A DNA stretch of 24,711 nucleotides from a virus. The notes beneath the pieces were generated by a model, which made no database searches, was not told the DNA's origin, and saw only the letters and a program-made list of their open reading frames with translations. Of the stretch, positions 7,727 to 14,991 are shown piece by piece. A program made the translations under genes and the position numbers. Positions within the stretch are counted from its first letter, which is position 1; every line of letters starts with the position of its first letter. The stretch lies in the IMG/VR virus record IMGVR_UViG_3300012000_000120, positions 1 through 24,711 of that record. The stretch is one strand, 5' to 3'.

Positions 7727-7750
7727 AAAAAGTGCCCATTTAAGGGCACT
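7725..7750 (-). terminator. Rho-independent terminator ending the early accessory operon
   Basis: A perfect 7-bp stem (AGTGCCC / GGGCACT) with a 6-nt loop at 7731-7750, followed on the minus strand by a run of seven T. It lies 22 nt after the stop of the 7773-8297 gene and separates that operon from the uvsW operon. Confidence 0.92.
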
Positions 7751-7772
7751 CACAAAAGAGAGACAATAAAAA

Positions 7773-8297
7773 TTACAGATCAATGTCTGTCTTTTTCTTC
7801 TTTTCTCGGTCAATGACTTGTTGTAGGATTTGTTCTACTAATTTATTGAGTGTGATGTCCCGCTCGTGTGCCAGTTGCATAAGACGAAATATCTCTGCTT
7901 CCTCTAAGTCCAATGGAACGAGAACACGAGTGTCGTAGTCCTGACCCTGAAAGATTGCCTGAGCTTTGTCAAACCAATCATCCTCAGTGTCCAAGTCAGT
8001 GAAGCTGACATCGTCCCAGGCTTGGTCACGATACTCGGGTTCACCGCAGGCACGATAAGGATCTCTGCAGCCCGGAGCAAAATAACGATAGGCTCGGTTA
8101 TTACGGTAGTCGCAGGCTTCTAATACCTTGACATCAAATGTACGCAGGTCAACAATGGCCTGTAGGCTGTAGGTATCGTTGTCCTGATCCCAGTTGCTAA
8201 AGTAGTAGGCAGTGTCGCCAAAGCAAGTCCAGGTAAACCGATCTACTTCGGTTAAACGATAATCAACAAGTTCACAATAACGATTAAACAGTTGCAT
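7773..8297 (-). CDS. Conserved phage protein with ribbon-helix-helix-like C-terminus
   Basis: A 174-residue acidic protein. The first 115 residues are rich in aromatic and acidic residues (YYFSNWDQDNDTY, YRYFAPGCRDPYR). Residues about 127-165 (VPLDLEEAEIFRLMQLAHER and DITLNKLVEQIL) have the pattern of a short strand followed by two helices, as in ribbon-helix-helix DNA-binding proteins. The tail is lysine-rich. A good Shine-Dalgarno (GGAG, 6 nt before ATG) is present. It is the last gene before the terminator. It could be an autoregulator of the early operon, but homology is not established. Confidence 0.7.
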   Translation of the reverse strand: MQLFNRYCELVDYRLTEVDRFTWTCFGDTAYYFSNWDQDNDTYSLQAIVDLRTFDVKVLEACDYRNNRAYRYFAPGCRDPYRACGEPEYRDQAWDDVSFTDLDTEDDWFDKAQAIFQGQDYDTRVLVPLDLEEAEIFRLMQLAHERDITLNKLVEQILQQVIDREKKKKTDIDL

Positions 8298-8299
8298 AA

Positions 8300-8671
8300 T
8301 TACTCCAATATAAGTCCATTAGTGGTTAATAAACTACGATCAATTCTAAGACCAGGCTTTGATTTTAACACAACAGTATCTCCCGAGTCAATGATCTTGA
8401 GCACTTCTATTGCGTACTTCAAAGCAAATCCAGTGACCGCACGAATAGCACGAACACAGGCTACACGATCAAACTTCTGACGGTCGATGCCAACAACTAG
8501 CACACTTGACGACTGCCTACCTGCTAGCAACCTTAGAAACATTTCTTGTGCCAACACAGGATCGTTGGCAGTCATTCTTTCAAACATCTGTTGGGCTGGC
8601 TCAACACCATAATAGTGTTGGGCAACATCCATGAAGTCTAAGGCCGCATTAACTAGCTGGGTTCTTTCCAT
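8300..8671 (-). CDS. Small protein with ribosomal L7/L12 C-terminal-like domain
   Basis: A 123-residue protein. The ATG at 8671 is chosen over a frame reaching 8776, because AAGG lies just upstream and the longer form would overlap the previous gene by 128 nt. Residues 1-50 are helical. Residues about 67-105 (FDRVACVRAIRAVTGFALKY then AIEVLK..DSG) match the pattern of the L7/L12 C-terminal domain ([24 protein letters not shown]), the surface that recruits translation factors to the ribosome. That pattern is known in other small proteins too. It overlaps the upstream gene by 23 nt and ends 2 nt before the next start. Role unknown; mimicry of the stalk is a hypothesis. Confidence 0.7.
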   Translation of the reverse strand: MERTQLVNAALDFMDVAQHYYGVEPAQQMFERMTANDPVLAQEMFLRLLAGRQSSSVLVVGIDRQKFDRVACVRAIRAVTGFALKYAIEVLKIIDSGDTVVLKSKPGLRIDRSLLTTNGLILE

Positions 8672-9011
8672 CGTCCCTTCCGGTACGGATTTGTTGCAAC
8701 ATACGGTTATTACGATAGTCTTGCTCTTTACGATTCCTACGTTGATCGTGATTACCACCAAACAACATACTATCATACTTACGAGCCCATTCTATACCAG
8801 TGAGCCAGTTCTCCAAGGCGTCTAGACTACCAATAAACAACTCGGCATCTCTGCTATATAAGGGCAGACTATCGGCGTCTCTAGGCTTTACAGCCACGAC
8901 ATCTCCAAACTCCTGGTTAAAATCAATTCTGCTATGACACATCACTACACCTAGATCTAGGCATCTCTCTTCTAGGTTATGAATTCGCATTACTAAGTTA
9001 TATCCACTCAT
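8649..9011 (-). CDS. Conserved phage protein of unknown function
   Basis: A 120-residue protein starting at ATG 9011 (MSGYNLVMRI). A TTG at 9023 is in frame but less likely. The N-terminal half is mixed alpha/beta. The C-terminal half contains LENWLTGIEWARKYD followed by a strongly charged stretch, NHDQRRNRKEQDYRNNRM, probably a helix that could bind nucleic acid. I recall similar small proteins in T4-like phages without assigned function. It is part of the tightly packed run of genes that starts with the AAA+ ATPase. Confidence 0.65.
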   Translation of the reverse strand: MSGYNLVMRIHNLEERCLDLGVVMCHSRIDFNQEFGDVVAVKPRDADSLPLYSRDAELFIGSLDALENWLTGIEWARKYDSMLFGGNHDQRRNRKEQDYRNNRMLQQIRTGRDDGKNPAS

Positions 9012-9016
9012 ACCAA

Positions 9017-9463
9017 TCACCAACTTGAGTTGTAGAACACTTTCAAGCCCATAAACAGTTCGGCACGAGCACGCCTACAGAACTCCAAGTCCTGCTCACG
9101 ATAATGGTCGTCGCTGTTGCTGCCAAAAAAGAAACCCTGAGTAGCAGGTAGCCTTGAGTTTAGGACATCATCCTCTAACCTGTCAATGTCCTCTCTGGTC
9201 AGCTCGAGCTCGACTCCATTAAAGTTTATGCTGTTGCTGTCGCCTTGATATTCAGAATCTTTCATCTTCTTGTGCCAAAGCTGTTCCATCCATCCCTGCA
9301 AATTCGGGTGCTTCCTCCAATAGGCGATCTCTATAGATTCAGCGACCTCGGGGTTACTATAATAAAGGTTGCCGTTTGTATCTTTGGTTGGTACAGCTGA
9401 TTCCCAGAACTCGGCCCGTTGTCCGCGACGTCCAGCAATGTAAGCATATTGATCTAAACCCAT
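9017..9463 (-). CDS. Conserved phage protein (MGLDQYAY family), unknown function
   Basis: A 148-residue protein. The start at 9463 (MGLDQYAYI) has a good Shine-Dalgarno, GGAAGGA, 7-8 nt upstream. A longer frame to 9532 would overlap the previous gene. Typical landmarks are IEIAYWRKHPNLQGWMEQLW, an acidic LTREDIDRLEDDV segment, and LPATQGFFFGSNSDDHYREQ near the end. Similar phage proteins are widespread and, as I recall, are sometimes labelled phosphoglycerate kinase. No kinase motif is visible here, so that label should not be used. Function unknown. Confidence 0.8.
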   Translation of the reverse strand: MGLDQYAYIAGRRGQRAEFWESAVPTKDTNGNLYYSNPEVAESIEIAYWRKHPNLQGWMEQLWHKKMKDSEYQGDSNSINFNGVELELTREDIDRLEDDVLNSRLPATQGFFFGSNSDDHYREQDLEFCRRARAELFMGLKVFYNSSW

Positions 9464-9467
9464 ATTA

Positions 9468-9683
9468 TCATCCTTCCAAATACCTAGTTTTAAGTTCCGT
9501 CTGTACAGCCTTGATTGCTTTATCCCACCCATCGTCCTCGCCCATCCATCGTACCTTACCTAGCTCTTGGACAAAATCCTCGACAATCCTACCGGCTAGA
9601 GCACGACCATAGGCATCTCCGGGATAGGTTAGGTCAATGTCTCGCGCTGCCCGCTGTGCTAAATCTCTCAATCTTGGTGTCAT
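9468..9683 (-). CDS. Small conserved phage protein, unknown function
   Basis: A 71-residue protein, probably all helical (RLRDLAQRAARDIDL, GRIVEDFVQELGKVRWMGE, GWDKAIKAVQTELKTRYLEG). ATG at 9683 is preferred; an adjacent GTG at 9686 is possible. It ends 4 nt before the next start. A stable hairpin with a purine-rich loop lies 8 nt upstream and may affect its translation. No known domain recognised. Confidence 0.65.
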   Translation of the reverse strand: MTPRLRDLAQRAARDIDLTYPGDAYGRALAGRIVEDFVQELGKVRWMGEDDGWDKAIKAVQTELKTRYLEG

Positions 9684-9690
9684 CACACAC

Positions 9691-9708
9691 TTGGGGATCC
9701 CTCCCCAA
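9691..9708 (-). promoter_or_regulatory. Hairpin before the 71-residue gene
   Basis: A 6-bp perfect stem (TTGGGG / CCCCAA) with loop AGGGAT on the minus strand, between the AAA+ ATPase stop and the next start. There is no U-tract, so it is not a terminator. The purine-rich loop could hold the ribosome site, or the stem may protect or process the mRNA. Confidence 0.5.
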
Positions 9709-9714
9709 CCTCCC

Positions 9715-10749
9715 TTAGGCTGCTTTCATGCAAGTGGACTGAGCCAGTGCCTGCCACTTTGTAGGAAACGTCTTACGCAGGTCGGCAATCTTAGTTGCCA
9801 TACGCAGACTCATTTCACGCAAGCGATTCTGGTGACGCTCCATAAAAGCAATAACCTCTTGGTCTTCGTCATTCTCAAACTCATAGTCACCAAACAGCTC
9901 ACCGGTACCAGCGATCTGGCGGATACGCAACAACTTGTCACGCATGGTGTCAAGCGTAAGGTCTAGGTAGTGACAACGACTTTGCAGTGCATCCAAATGG
10001 TCACGCAACTTCTGTGACTTCATAGCATCAAACTTCAAGTTAGTAATAAAAATTACACTACCGTGGAAATTGAAGCTGTCGGGGATGCCTTCGCGACGCA
10101 GAGCCGCAGACTCTGACAACCAAGAAATCTTACGCTTCTTGCCCGAGTCCAAAGCACCTTTCAGTAAGTTAAGAGAGACGTCGTCTAGCAAGATACTATC
10201 ACAGTCATCAAACACCAGCACACAGTTCTTGTCGCTGTACTTGTACAGGGTCTGGTACAGGCCAATTGGCGTAGCCGAGCCTTTGACAACTTCGGCACGA
10301 AGCCGCTTGCCGGCCAATTGATCAATCAGTTGAGCCTTCTCAACTTCACGCTCAACGGTATAGCTCTTGCCTACTCCCGGAGGCCCACTCACAATCATTG
10401 CACGAATATCACCGGCAATACAGGCCTTGCTCATGTCGTTGAGAATGTCAAAACGCTCGGCAATCTCAGCCATGCGTTCTTCATCGGTTTGGACGAGTGC
10501 ATTTACTTGAGCGACCACTTCACTGACAGCAGGAGCAGCATCTTCGCCTACAAATTCGTAGTCTGTGAATGCTGAGACTTTGATACGAATAACCTCAGGC
10601 ATGCCTGCAAAAACACCACCATTTTTCACAGTGACATAACCACCTACGTTAGGATTACCGCTGGGCTGGAACTGCTTGATCAGCTCAAAAACTTTGCCAG
10701 CGGCATCAAAGTTACGATAACTACCTGAACGAATGCGAATTTGCGACAT
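9715..10749 (-). CDS. AAA+ ATPase
   Basis: A 344-residue AAA+ ATPase. Walker A GPPGVGKS is at 122-129, Walker B VLVFDD at 177-182, and a sensor 1-like IFITNL with N237 follows. R258 in LQSRC could be an arginine finger. The first 110 residues form a separate N-terminal region, unrelated to any domain I recognise. A long helical C-terminal part ends in KWQALAQSTCMKAA. Such proteins occur in many phages and probably remodel protein or DNA complexes; the substrate is unknown. It is the first gene of its operon, 32 nt after a near-perfect -10 box, with a GGAG ribosome site. Confidence 0.88.
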   Translation of the reverse strand: MSQIRIRSGSYRNFDAAGKVFELIKQFQPSGNPNVGGYVTVKNGGVFAGMPEVIRIKVSAFTDYEFVGEDAAPAVSEVVAQVNALVQTDEERMAEIAERFDILNDMSKACIAGDIRAMIVSGPPGVGKSYTVEREVEKAQLIDQLAGKRLRAEVVKGSATPIGLYQTLYKYSDKNCVLVFDDCDSILLDDVSLNLLKGALDSGKKRKISWLSESAALRREGIPDSFNFHGSVIFITNLKFDAMKSQKLRDHLDALQSRCHYLDLTLDTMRDKLLRIRQIAGTGELFGDYEFENDEDQEVIAFMERHQNRLREMSLRMATKIADLRKTFPTKWQALAQSTCMKAA

Positions 10750-10780
10750 TGTGTGGCTCCGTGTTGTTTACTATACCATT

Positions 10781-10809
10781 ATTATAGCTGAAATCAATGA
10801 CCCAGTCAA
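10781..10809 (-). promoter_or_regulatory. Sigma-70-type promoter of the AAA+ ATPase operon
   Basis: TTGACT (10804-10809), a 17-nt spacer and TATAAT (10781-10786) on the minus strand, almost perfect bacterial consensus. It drives the AAA+ gene and probably the five small genes after it, down to the terminator at 7725-7750. Confidence 0.85.
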
Positions 10810-10830
10810 ATTTAGGGTTATTGTAGATAC

Positions 10831-10983
10831 TTATTTCTTAAAGAGATTTGTGAAAAAACTGACAACTTTTTGTTGTAATTGAGCAACATCTAGCAGCGGC
10901 GGATGATGAGGGCATCGACCCTGCCTCCAATCGCAACTGGGCGAATATTCGCGTCTGCAGATCTTACACCGACTCTGTGACAT
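10831..10983 (-). CDS. Small zinc-ribbon-like protein
   Basis: A 50-residue protein starting at ATG 10983. A longer frame in this phase reaches 11226 but runs antiparallel to no sense: it only shadows the SWIM gene in another frame. Four cysteines and two histidines are arranged as CKIC, then C, then C-P-H-H (MSQSRCKICRREYSPSC... RCPHHPPLL), a likely zinc site, followed by an amphipathic helix and a basic end (FTNLFKK). It overlaps the SWIM gene by 20 nt, so the two small zinc proteins are probably co-translated. Similar very small proteins occur in T4-like phages as I recall. Function unknown. Confidence 0.7.
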   Translation of the reverse strand: MSQSRCKICRREYSPSCDWRQGRCPHHPPLLDVAQLQQKVVSFFTNLFKK

Positions 10984-11293
10984 GTCTGCATTGTCCTCTG
11001 TAACTATAGCCCGGGCAAGTGCACTGCCATTGTCCATTGGCTCGAGTAAGAGTATAGATTTGCCCTTTAGATCCCACAACTCGGCGGGTGTCACCGCTGT
11101 TGTTTTCATGCAACTCCATGAGAATCTTAAACTTACGTCCTCTTGGATCCCAGCGAATTGGCTGCTTAAACCGTTGTGCAATCTTCGAGCCCTCGGGCAC
11201 ATAGGCAACGATCTGCTCCATGTCATCGGAGACCAAATACATGTTATTGGCAGTACCGTTGTCCCAACGGGTTTCTTCTAAGACAATTTTCAT
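10964..11293 (-). CDS. Small SWIM zinc-finger protein
   Basis: A 109-residue protein ending in a SWIM-type zinc motif: CTC at about 90-92, then C102-R-H104 (WQCTCPGYSYRGQCRHV), i.e. C-x-C-x9-C-x-H. SWIM domains bind DNA or protein partners and are found in helicases, transposases and Rad51-associated Shu proteins. The first 75 residues form a basic alpha/beta region (RWDPRGRKFKI). The last residues follow directly after the zinc ligands, so the motif is at the extreme C-terminus. It has its own strong promoter 45 nt upstream. A DNA-binding early protein is likely; the target is unknown. Confidence 0.8.
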   Translation of the reverse strand: MKIVLEETRWDNGTANNMYLVSDDMEQIVAYVPEGSKIAQRFKQPIRWDPRGRKFKILMELHENNSGDTRRVVGSKGQIYTLTRANGQWQCTCPGYSYRGQCRHVTESV

Positions 11294-11338
11294 ATTCGAC
11301 CCACTGTTCGTGCTGACAAAATCGTTTACTTAAACTCA

Positions 11339-11368
11339 AGTATAGTATGTTTTGCTGGGCAGTGTCAA
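11339..11368 (-). promoter_or_regulatory. Sigma-70-type promoter of the SWIM protein gene
   Basis: TTGACA (11363-11368), an 18-nt spacer and TATACT (11339-11344) on the minus strand. The leader to the ATG at 11293 is about 40 nt. The -35 box lies just after the stop of the 57-residue gene. Confidence 0.8.
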
Positions 11369-11381
11369 GTTTGATCTAACA

Positions 11382-11555
11382 CTAGGTGTTGTAAAAACAC
11401 AACATCTGCACCTGTTCTGCTAACTGATCTAAGTAGAGCAGTCGCAGTTCACGATTAATCTGATCAAAAGGCATACTGGGGTCCAGGTCAAAGCGGGCCA
11501 TGTCCAACTCAAATGAGTCAATGTCCTCTTGCGTCATATAGTCTGGATATTGCAT
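11382..11555 (-). CDS. 57-residue acidic protein, unknown
   Basis: A short gene starting MQYPDYMTQEDIDSFELD and ending CFYNT before a TAG. Support comes from context: a GGAG ribosome site 6 nt upstream of the ATG and a near-consensus promoter 30 nt upstream, with nothing else in the stretch to use them. The protein is acidic and helical, with repeated D/E and L residues. Small acidic early proteins of phages often bind host enzymes, but nothing here identifies a target. Confidence 0.75.
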   Translation of the reverse strand: MQYPDYMTQEDIDSFELDMARFDLDPSMPFDQINRELRLLYLDQLAEQVQMLCFYNT

Positions 11556-11584
11556 TTCTTACTCCGTTGCGTTATTGTACTGCT

Positions 11585-11614
11585 AGTATAGCATCCGACT
11601 AACAATCCTGTCAA
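11585..11614 (-). promoter_or_regulatory. Sigma-70-type promoter of the 57-residue gene
   Basis: TTGACA (11609-11614), an 18-nt spacer and TATACT (11585-11590) on the minus strand. It lies in the gap after the GT4 gene and reads into the 57-residue gene. No hairpin terminator was seen between the GT4 stop and this promoter. Confidence 0.8.
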
Positions 11615-11655
11615 GTCCAGAATTTTCGATAAATTTGTCTATTTTTTAAGCAGAT

Positions 11656-12795
11656 TCAATTGGCTGGGATTTGCTTTTTTAACCAATTAAGATTTTGTCT
11701 TCCAATTTTGGGTTCATACCATCCCTGTTTACCGTATATGTTGAGAACCAATTCAAAGTACTCATCGTACATTTCACCAACTTTTTCTAGACTAAAATTA
11801 TCAACTGCCCAATTCCTGCAATTCCAGGGGTTTATCCTATGAATATTTTGTGCGGCCCAAACAAAATGATCAAATGTGCGACAACGATATCCTGTAAGTC
11901 CGTGTATGTTGTTTTCTACAAAACTACCCCAATCGGTACTGATAGTTGGAGTACCCGACATCAACATTTCAATTTGTACACCACCAAAAGGTTCTACATA
12001 CATACTAGGAACGAAAGCGGCACGAGCACGACTCATCAATTGTTTTCTAGTTTCAATATCTGCATAACCAACAAATTCCACATGCTTGGGTATTGTTGTG
12101 TAGCCCATATCTGCTAGACTTCCTTGACCTGCTATGACCAGTCGGGCACCAATTTTTTCTGTCACTTGAATAGCTATGTGTACGCCCTTGCCTTCGTATA
12201 CCCTGCCCATGAATAAAAAGTAGTCTTCTTTTTTTTCTGGGTCAAATTCAAAATTTTCAATATCGAAATAGTTAGGAATAACAGCATCATACCAATCTTG
12301 TCGACAACGGCCCACTGCATCAAGACCGTAATAGGCATGATAAATGGCGTAGCTTTCGAATATTTTAAATCTAGCCCAGTGCCCGCCGGCGTAGCCTATA
12401 CCGGGTTCGACAGTGATCATGTCGGGGTGTGAATCACATATGGGTCTTACTCCACTGCCCCAAAAGGGTAAAATAAAATCTAGAGACTGTTTTCGTAACC
12501 CAACTTCTCTTATAGCATTGGCATAGAAAGTCTGATAGGCATGATCGCTGGTGTCGAATTTAAAAAAATTTCGACGCCAGTCGTAGTTACCATAGGCTAT
12601 CTCTAGATCTCGATTGGTTAACACTGTAACATGTTCATCACAGACCAGGTCGCTGTCTTCGTGACCGTAATGAATGATCTCGTGGCCACGAGCCTTCATC
12701 ATTTTGCCAAACTTTAAAACCTTTTGTGTATAAGCGCAGGCATTATACTCAGGGCTAGTTACGGTATGAGGTAATCCTAATATGTGAAATCGCAT
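11656..12795 (-). CDS. GT4-family glycosyltransferase
   Basis: A 379-residue GT-B fold glycosyltransferase of group 1 (GT4). The N-terminal Rossmann domain starts with [10 protein letters not shown] and binds the acceptor. The C-terminal donor domain shows [18 protein letters not shown] at 192-209, the FVGYAD segment, and the EX7E nucleotide-sugar signature with E268 and E276 ([11 protein letters not shown]), followed by [11 protein letters not shown]. It transfers a sugar from an activated nucleotide donor; the acceptor is unknown. It is the last gene of a four-gene cassette with a methyltransferase (2-nt gap) and two glycosyltransferase-like proteins, suggesting synthesis or capping of a glycan on the virion, host surface or DNA. 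The fold assignment is firm. Confidence 0.9.
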   Translation of the reverse strand: MRFHILGLPHTVTSPEYNACAYTQKVLKFGKMMKARGHEIIHYGHEDSDLVCDEHVTVLTNRDLEIAYGNYDWRRNFFKFDTSDHAYQTFYANAIREVGLRKQSLDFILPFWGSGVRPICDSHPDMITVEPGIGYAGGHWARFKIFESYAIYHAYYGLDAVGRCRQDWYDAVIPNYFDIENFEFDPEKKEDYFLFMGRVYEGKGVHIAIQVTEKIGARLVIAGQGSLADMGYTTIPKHVEFVGYADIETRKQLMSRARAAFVPSMYVEPFGGVQIEMLMSGTPTISTDWGSFVENNIHGLTGYRCRTFDHFVWAAQNIHRINPWNCRNWAVDNFSLEKVGEMYDEYFELVLNIYGKQGWYEPKIGRQNLNWLKKQIPAN

Positions 12796-12797
12796 GA

Positions 12798-13418
12798 TTA
12801 TTTTGAATATCTACCCTTTTTATGTAATTCACTGTTGGTTCTTTTTCTTACTACGAACTCTAAAGCGCATTCACTAAGACCTTGTGCAGTTTGATCCCAC
12901 CTACCTTGATCATATATATAGTATCTATTAGCCAGATCAATTTTGATGATTTCTATTTTATCAAGAAATAGACCTAGAAAATCTACAGCATTTACACTAA
13001 CCGGGCTCCAGCTTGATTGTTTCTTTATTGTCCAAGTGGTCTTATGATCTCCGTTATAGGTACTAGGCCATTCTCCCTGTTCGTAAAGATCTTCGTCGGG
13101 CACAGTGACAATGATGTGTCCGCCGGGCTTACAGATTCTAATCCAATTTTCAAAAGCGATTTCCGGCTTGTCCATGTGTTCCAGGCAATGACTACTATGA
13201 ACGAAATCATAGGCATTGTCTTCCACTGTGCTCATATAGTGAGCATCGCCATCTGGCATATCCCATGCTCTTACATCTGTGATCATAGGGAAATACATTT
13301 TGTAATGTTTAAGACTATCGCTGCCTGCACCGACGTCTATGCCATGACCAACAAAAAACATATTAATAAATCTGCTGTCATAGGTCCTTCTGGTCACTGA
13401 TTTACATGTTTCGTACAT
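12798..13418 (-). CDS. SAM-dependent methyltransferase (Methyltransf_11 type)
   Basis: A 206-residue class I methyltransferase. Motif [12 protein letters not shown] lies at about 26-36, an acidic residue ends the next strand (VRAWDM), and [13 protein letters not shown] precedes [17 protein letters not shown]. The SSHCLEH form is common in methyltransferases that act on sugars or surface glycans rather than DNA; no DNA-methylase NPPY/DPPY motif is present. It sits 17 nt after one glycosyltransferase-like gene and 2 nt before the GT4 gene. O-methylation or capping of a glycan is the likely role; the substrate is inferred from neighbours only. Confidence 0.85.
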   Translation of the reverse strand: MYETCKSVTRRTYDSRFINMFFVGHGIDVGAGSDSLKHYKMYFPMITDVRAWDMPDGDAHYMSTVEDNAYDFVHSSHCLEHMDKPEIAFENWIRICKPGGHIIVTVPDEDLYEQGEWPSTYNGDHKTTWTIKKQSSWSPVSVNAVDFLGLFLDKIEIIKIDLANRYYIYDQGRWDQTAQGLSECALEFVVRKRTNSELHKKGRYSK

Positions 13419-13435
13419 TTTACTTTTCCAAATTG

Positions 13436-14158
13436 TTAATCGCTGACCTTAACACCATTGGGACCAATGTTACCCTGAATACCAATGAGGTCAACTTGAT
13501 GCACATGATCGTGATCAAGTAAACGGAATAGACCATGCTCGATATCGATATAGCCGCCTTTTCGTAACCTGTCAAACATTAGGTTTAACATATTGTCATA
13601 GACTGATATGACTTCTACGGTTCTACCTTGAGGCCACGACCATAACCTGCTCATAAATTGATGCACTATACCTCCGGTAATACTCGTATTAAATTGACTG
13701 GTTCGCATCTTAGCTAAAACAAATTTATCAAAAATCGCTGGATTATGATATAAGTCTATATCAAAATAGTCATTTAATGTGTATCTTCCGCTGATTTTAA
13801 AAATTCTTTTTGAATTTTCAAAACGATTGTCAGCGGTGAGAGTTCGCAAAGCCTGCCCAAAACAAGTTACTTCATTGACATTTTTAACCACATCCCAGTT
13901 GTCGGTGCTGTTGTACAAATCTTGTACATGAGAATTTCCAGTATAGTCAATTATTAGATCGACAAGGTTGGTTATCTGTGTTTTTTGTTCGGATTCAAGT
14001 GGTAGACCGGACATTTCTAAAAAAATTATTTCCGAGTTGGGCACTCTACTCCTGATACTTTTTATAGTATTCTCTGTTTGTGTAAATCTTTGCTGGCCTG
14101 TAAAAATACCAAATTTGGTATTAATAGCACTGGTCATTATAAAAGTAAATTTATTCAT
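13436..14158 (-). CDS. Glycosyltransferase-like protein
   Basis: A 240-residue protein starting at ATG 14158 (MNKFTFIMTSAI), which gives an 8-nt overlap with the previous gene; a frame reaching 14200 would overlap by 50 nt. The opening strand FTFIMTSAI, followed by ENTIKSIRSRVPNSEIIFLE, looks like the first half of a GT-A glycosyltransferase. A KISGRYTLNDYFD segment in the middle resembles phage and bacterial glycosyltransferase-associated proteins. No clear DXD metal motif is seen. Position inside the glycan cassette supports sugar-related work. Could alternatively be a nucleotide-sugar binding protein without transferase activity. Confidence 0.6.
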   Translation of the reverse strand: MNKFTFIMTSAINTKFGIFTGQQRFTQTENTIKSIRSRVPNSEIIFLEMSGLPLESEQKTQITNLVDLIIDYTGNSHVQDLYNSTDNWDVVKNVNEVTCFGQALRTLTADNRFENSKRIFKISGRYTLNDYFDIDLYHNPAIFDKFVLAKMRTSQFNTSITGGIVHQFMSRLWSWPQGRTVEVISVYDNMLNLMFDRLRKGGYIDIEHGLFRLLDHDHVHQVDLIGIQGNIGPNGVKVSD

Positions 14159-14990
14159 TGAAATATTCTTGAACCCATTGAGTGGCCATATCAGGCCCAT
14201 ATAAAAACCGTTGTCGATCTCGAATCCATTTTCGTATCAGTTGCAAATCTTTATTTTTTACTGCTTGTAATTTAAGTTCACTGAGATCTTGAAGTTCTTG
14301 CGGAATTTTTGTTTCATAGTGTCTATACGATTTTATTTTGTATTTGTATTGATTTGATTGAACAAATGTGGTCAACAGTCTTTCGTGCATAAATGGAAAA
14401 TAACTGAGTTCAGAATCTGAAGATTTTTTTCCCGAATATTGAGCACTTTGATTGTGCATATTTTTGATGTCCGGGCTTGAATAAATCAAAGCGGTGGGAT
14501 AGGAGGTAAAAAAATTAAACCATTCTTTCCAAAAGTTACTGTGTGCAACAACATAACAACACCAAAAGATTGTCTCCTTGGTAATTGGCATCTTAAGCCA
14601 TTTGAGATCCATATTCATATGAGGTAGTAGAGCATTGGCAATTGGCAAGATATAAGGATGATAAAAATTTCCCTGTTCCCAGACATTGTAGCTATAGGCA
14701 TCATACCATGGCACTGGATCGTAGACATAGATATCATAACCGGGGTTATTGACAATGAAGTCTATCAATGCTTGCCCTTGAATGGCCGGCATTTTTTCCT
14801 TCCATCGTGTGCTCATTAGCCCGTAATATTCGACTTTATCTTGTTGAGCTTGATCGTGCATTCTTAGCATGACCGGGAATTCACGCAATTCCGGATGCGA
14901 GTTAGCTCTATTATCTAAAGGGGTAAAAGCAGGATCTAAGTTGTTGATGTGATCATCAGAATAAAAAACTTGATAAATTCGTAAATTCAT
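14151..14990 (-). CDS. Glycosyltransferase-cassette protein, unknown activity
   Basis: A 279-residue protein beginning MNLRIYQVFYSDDHINNLDP. Proteins with this kind of start (IYQ-x-Y...LDPAFTPLDN...ELREFP) occur, as I recall, in phage and bacterial glycan loci. The segment MSTRWKEKM...GQALIDFI followed by YDIYVYDPVPW is consistent with a GT-A-like core, with DP near the end of a strand as a possible metal site. The C-terminal 80 residues are basic and helical. It is the first gene of the cassette, 1 nt after the stop of a 50-residue gene. It is notably rich in Tyr, Trp and Phe. Confidence 0.6.
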   Translation of the reverse strand: MNLRIYQVFYSDDHINNLDPAFTPLDNRANSHPELREFPVMLRMHDQAQQDKVEYYGLMSTRWKEKMPAIQGQALIDFIVNNPGYDIYVYDPVPWYDAYSYNVWEQGNFYHPYILPIANALLPHMNMDLKWLKMPITKETIFWCCYVVAHSNFWKEWFNFFTSYPTALIYSSPDIKNMHNQSAQYSGKKSSDSELSYFPFMHERLLTTFVQSNQYKYKIKSYRHYETKIPQELQDLSELKLQAVKNKDLQLIRKWIRDRQRFLYGPDMATQWVQEYFNE

Positions 14991-14991
14991 A

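Noticed and set aside
8095-8720. Short repeat encoding DYRNNR at 8095-8111 and 8704-8720 (16 of 17 bases)
   Set aside because: Too short to rule out chance, in unrelated protein contexts, with no flanking similarity.
9017-9463. Phosphoglycerate kinase label sometimes seen for this family
   Set aside because: The 148-residue protein has no nucleotide- or phosphoglycerate-binding motif and is far too short.
10831-11226. 131-codon frame extending the zinc-ribbon gene upstream
   Set aside because: Its first 81 codons lie within the SWIM gene in another frame, and the internal ATG at 10983 gives the conserved-looking small zinc protein.
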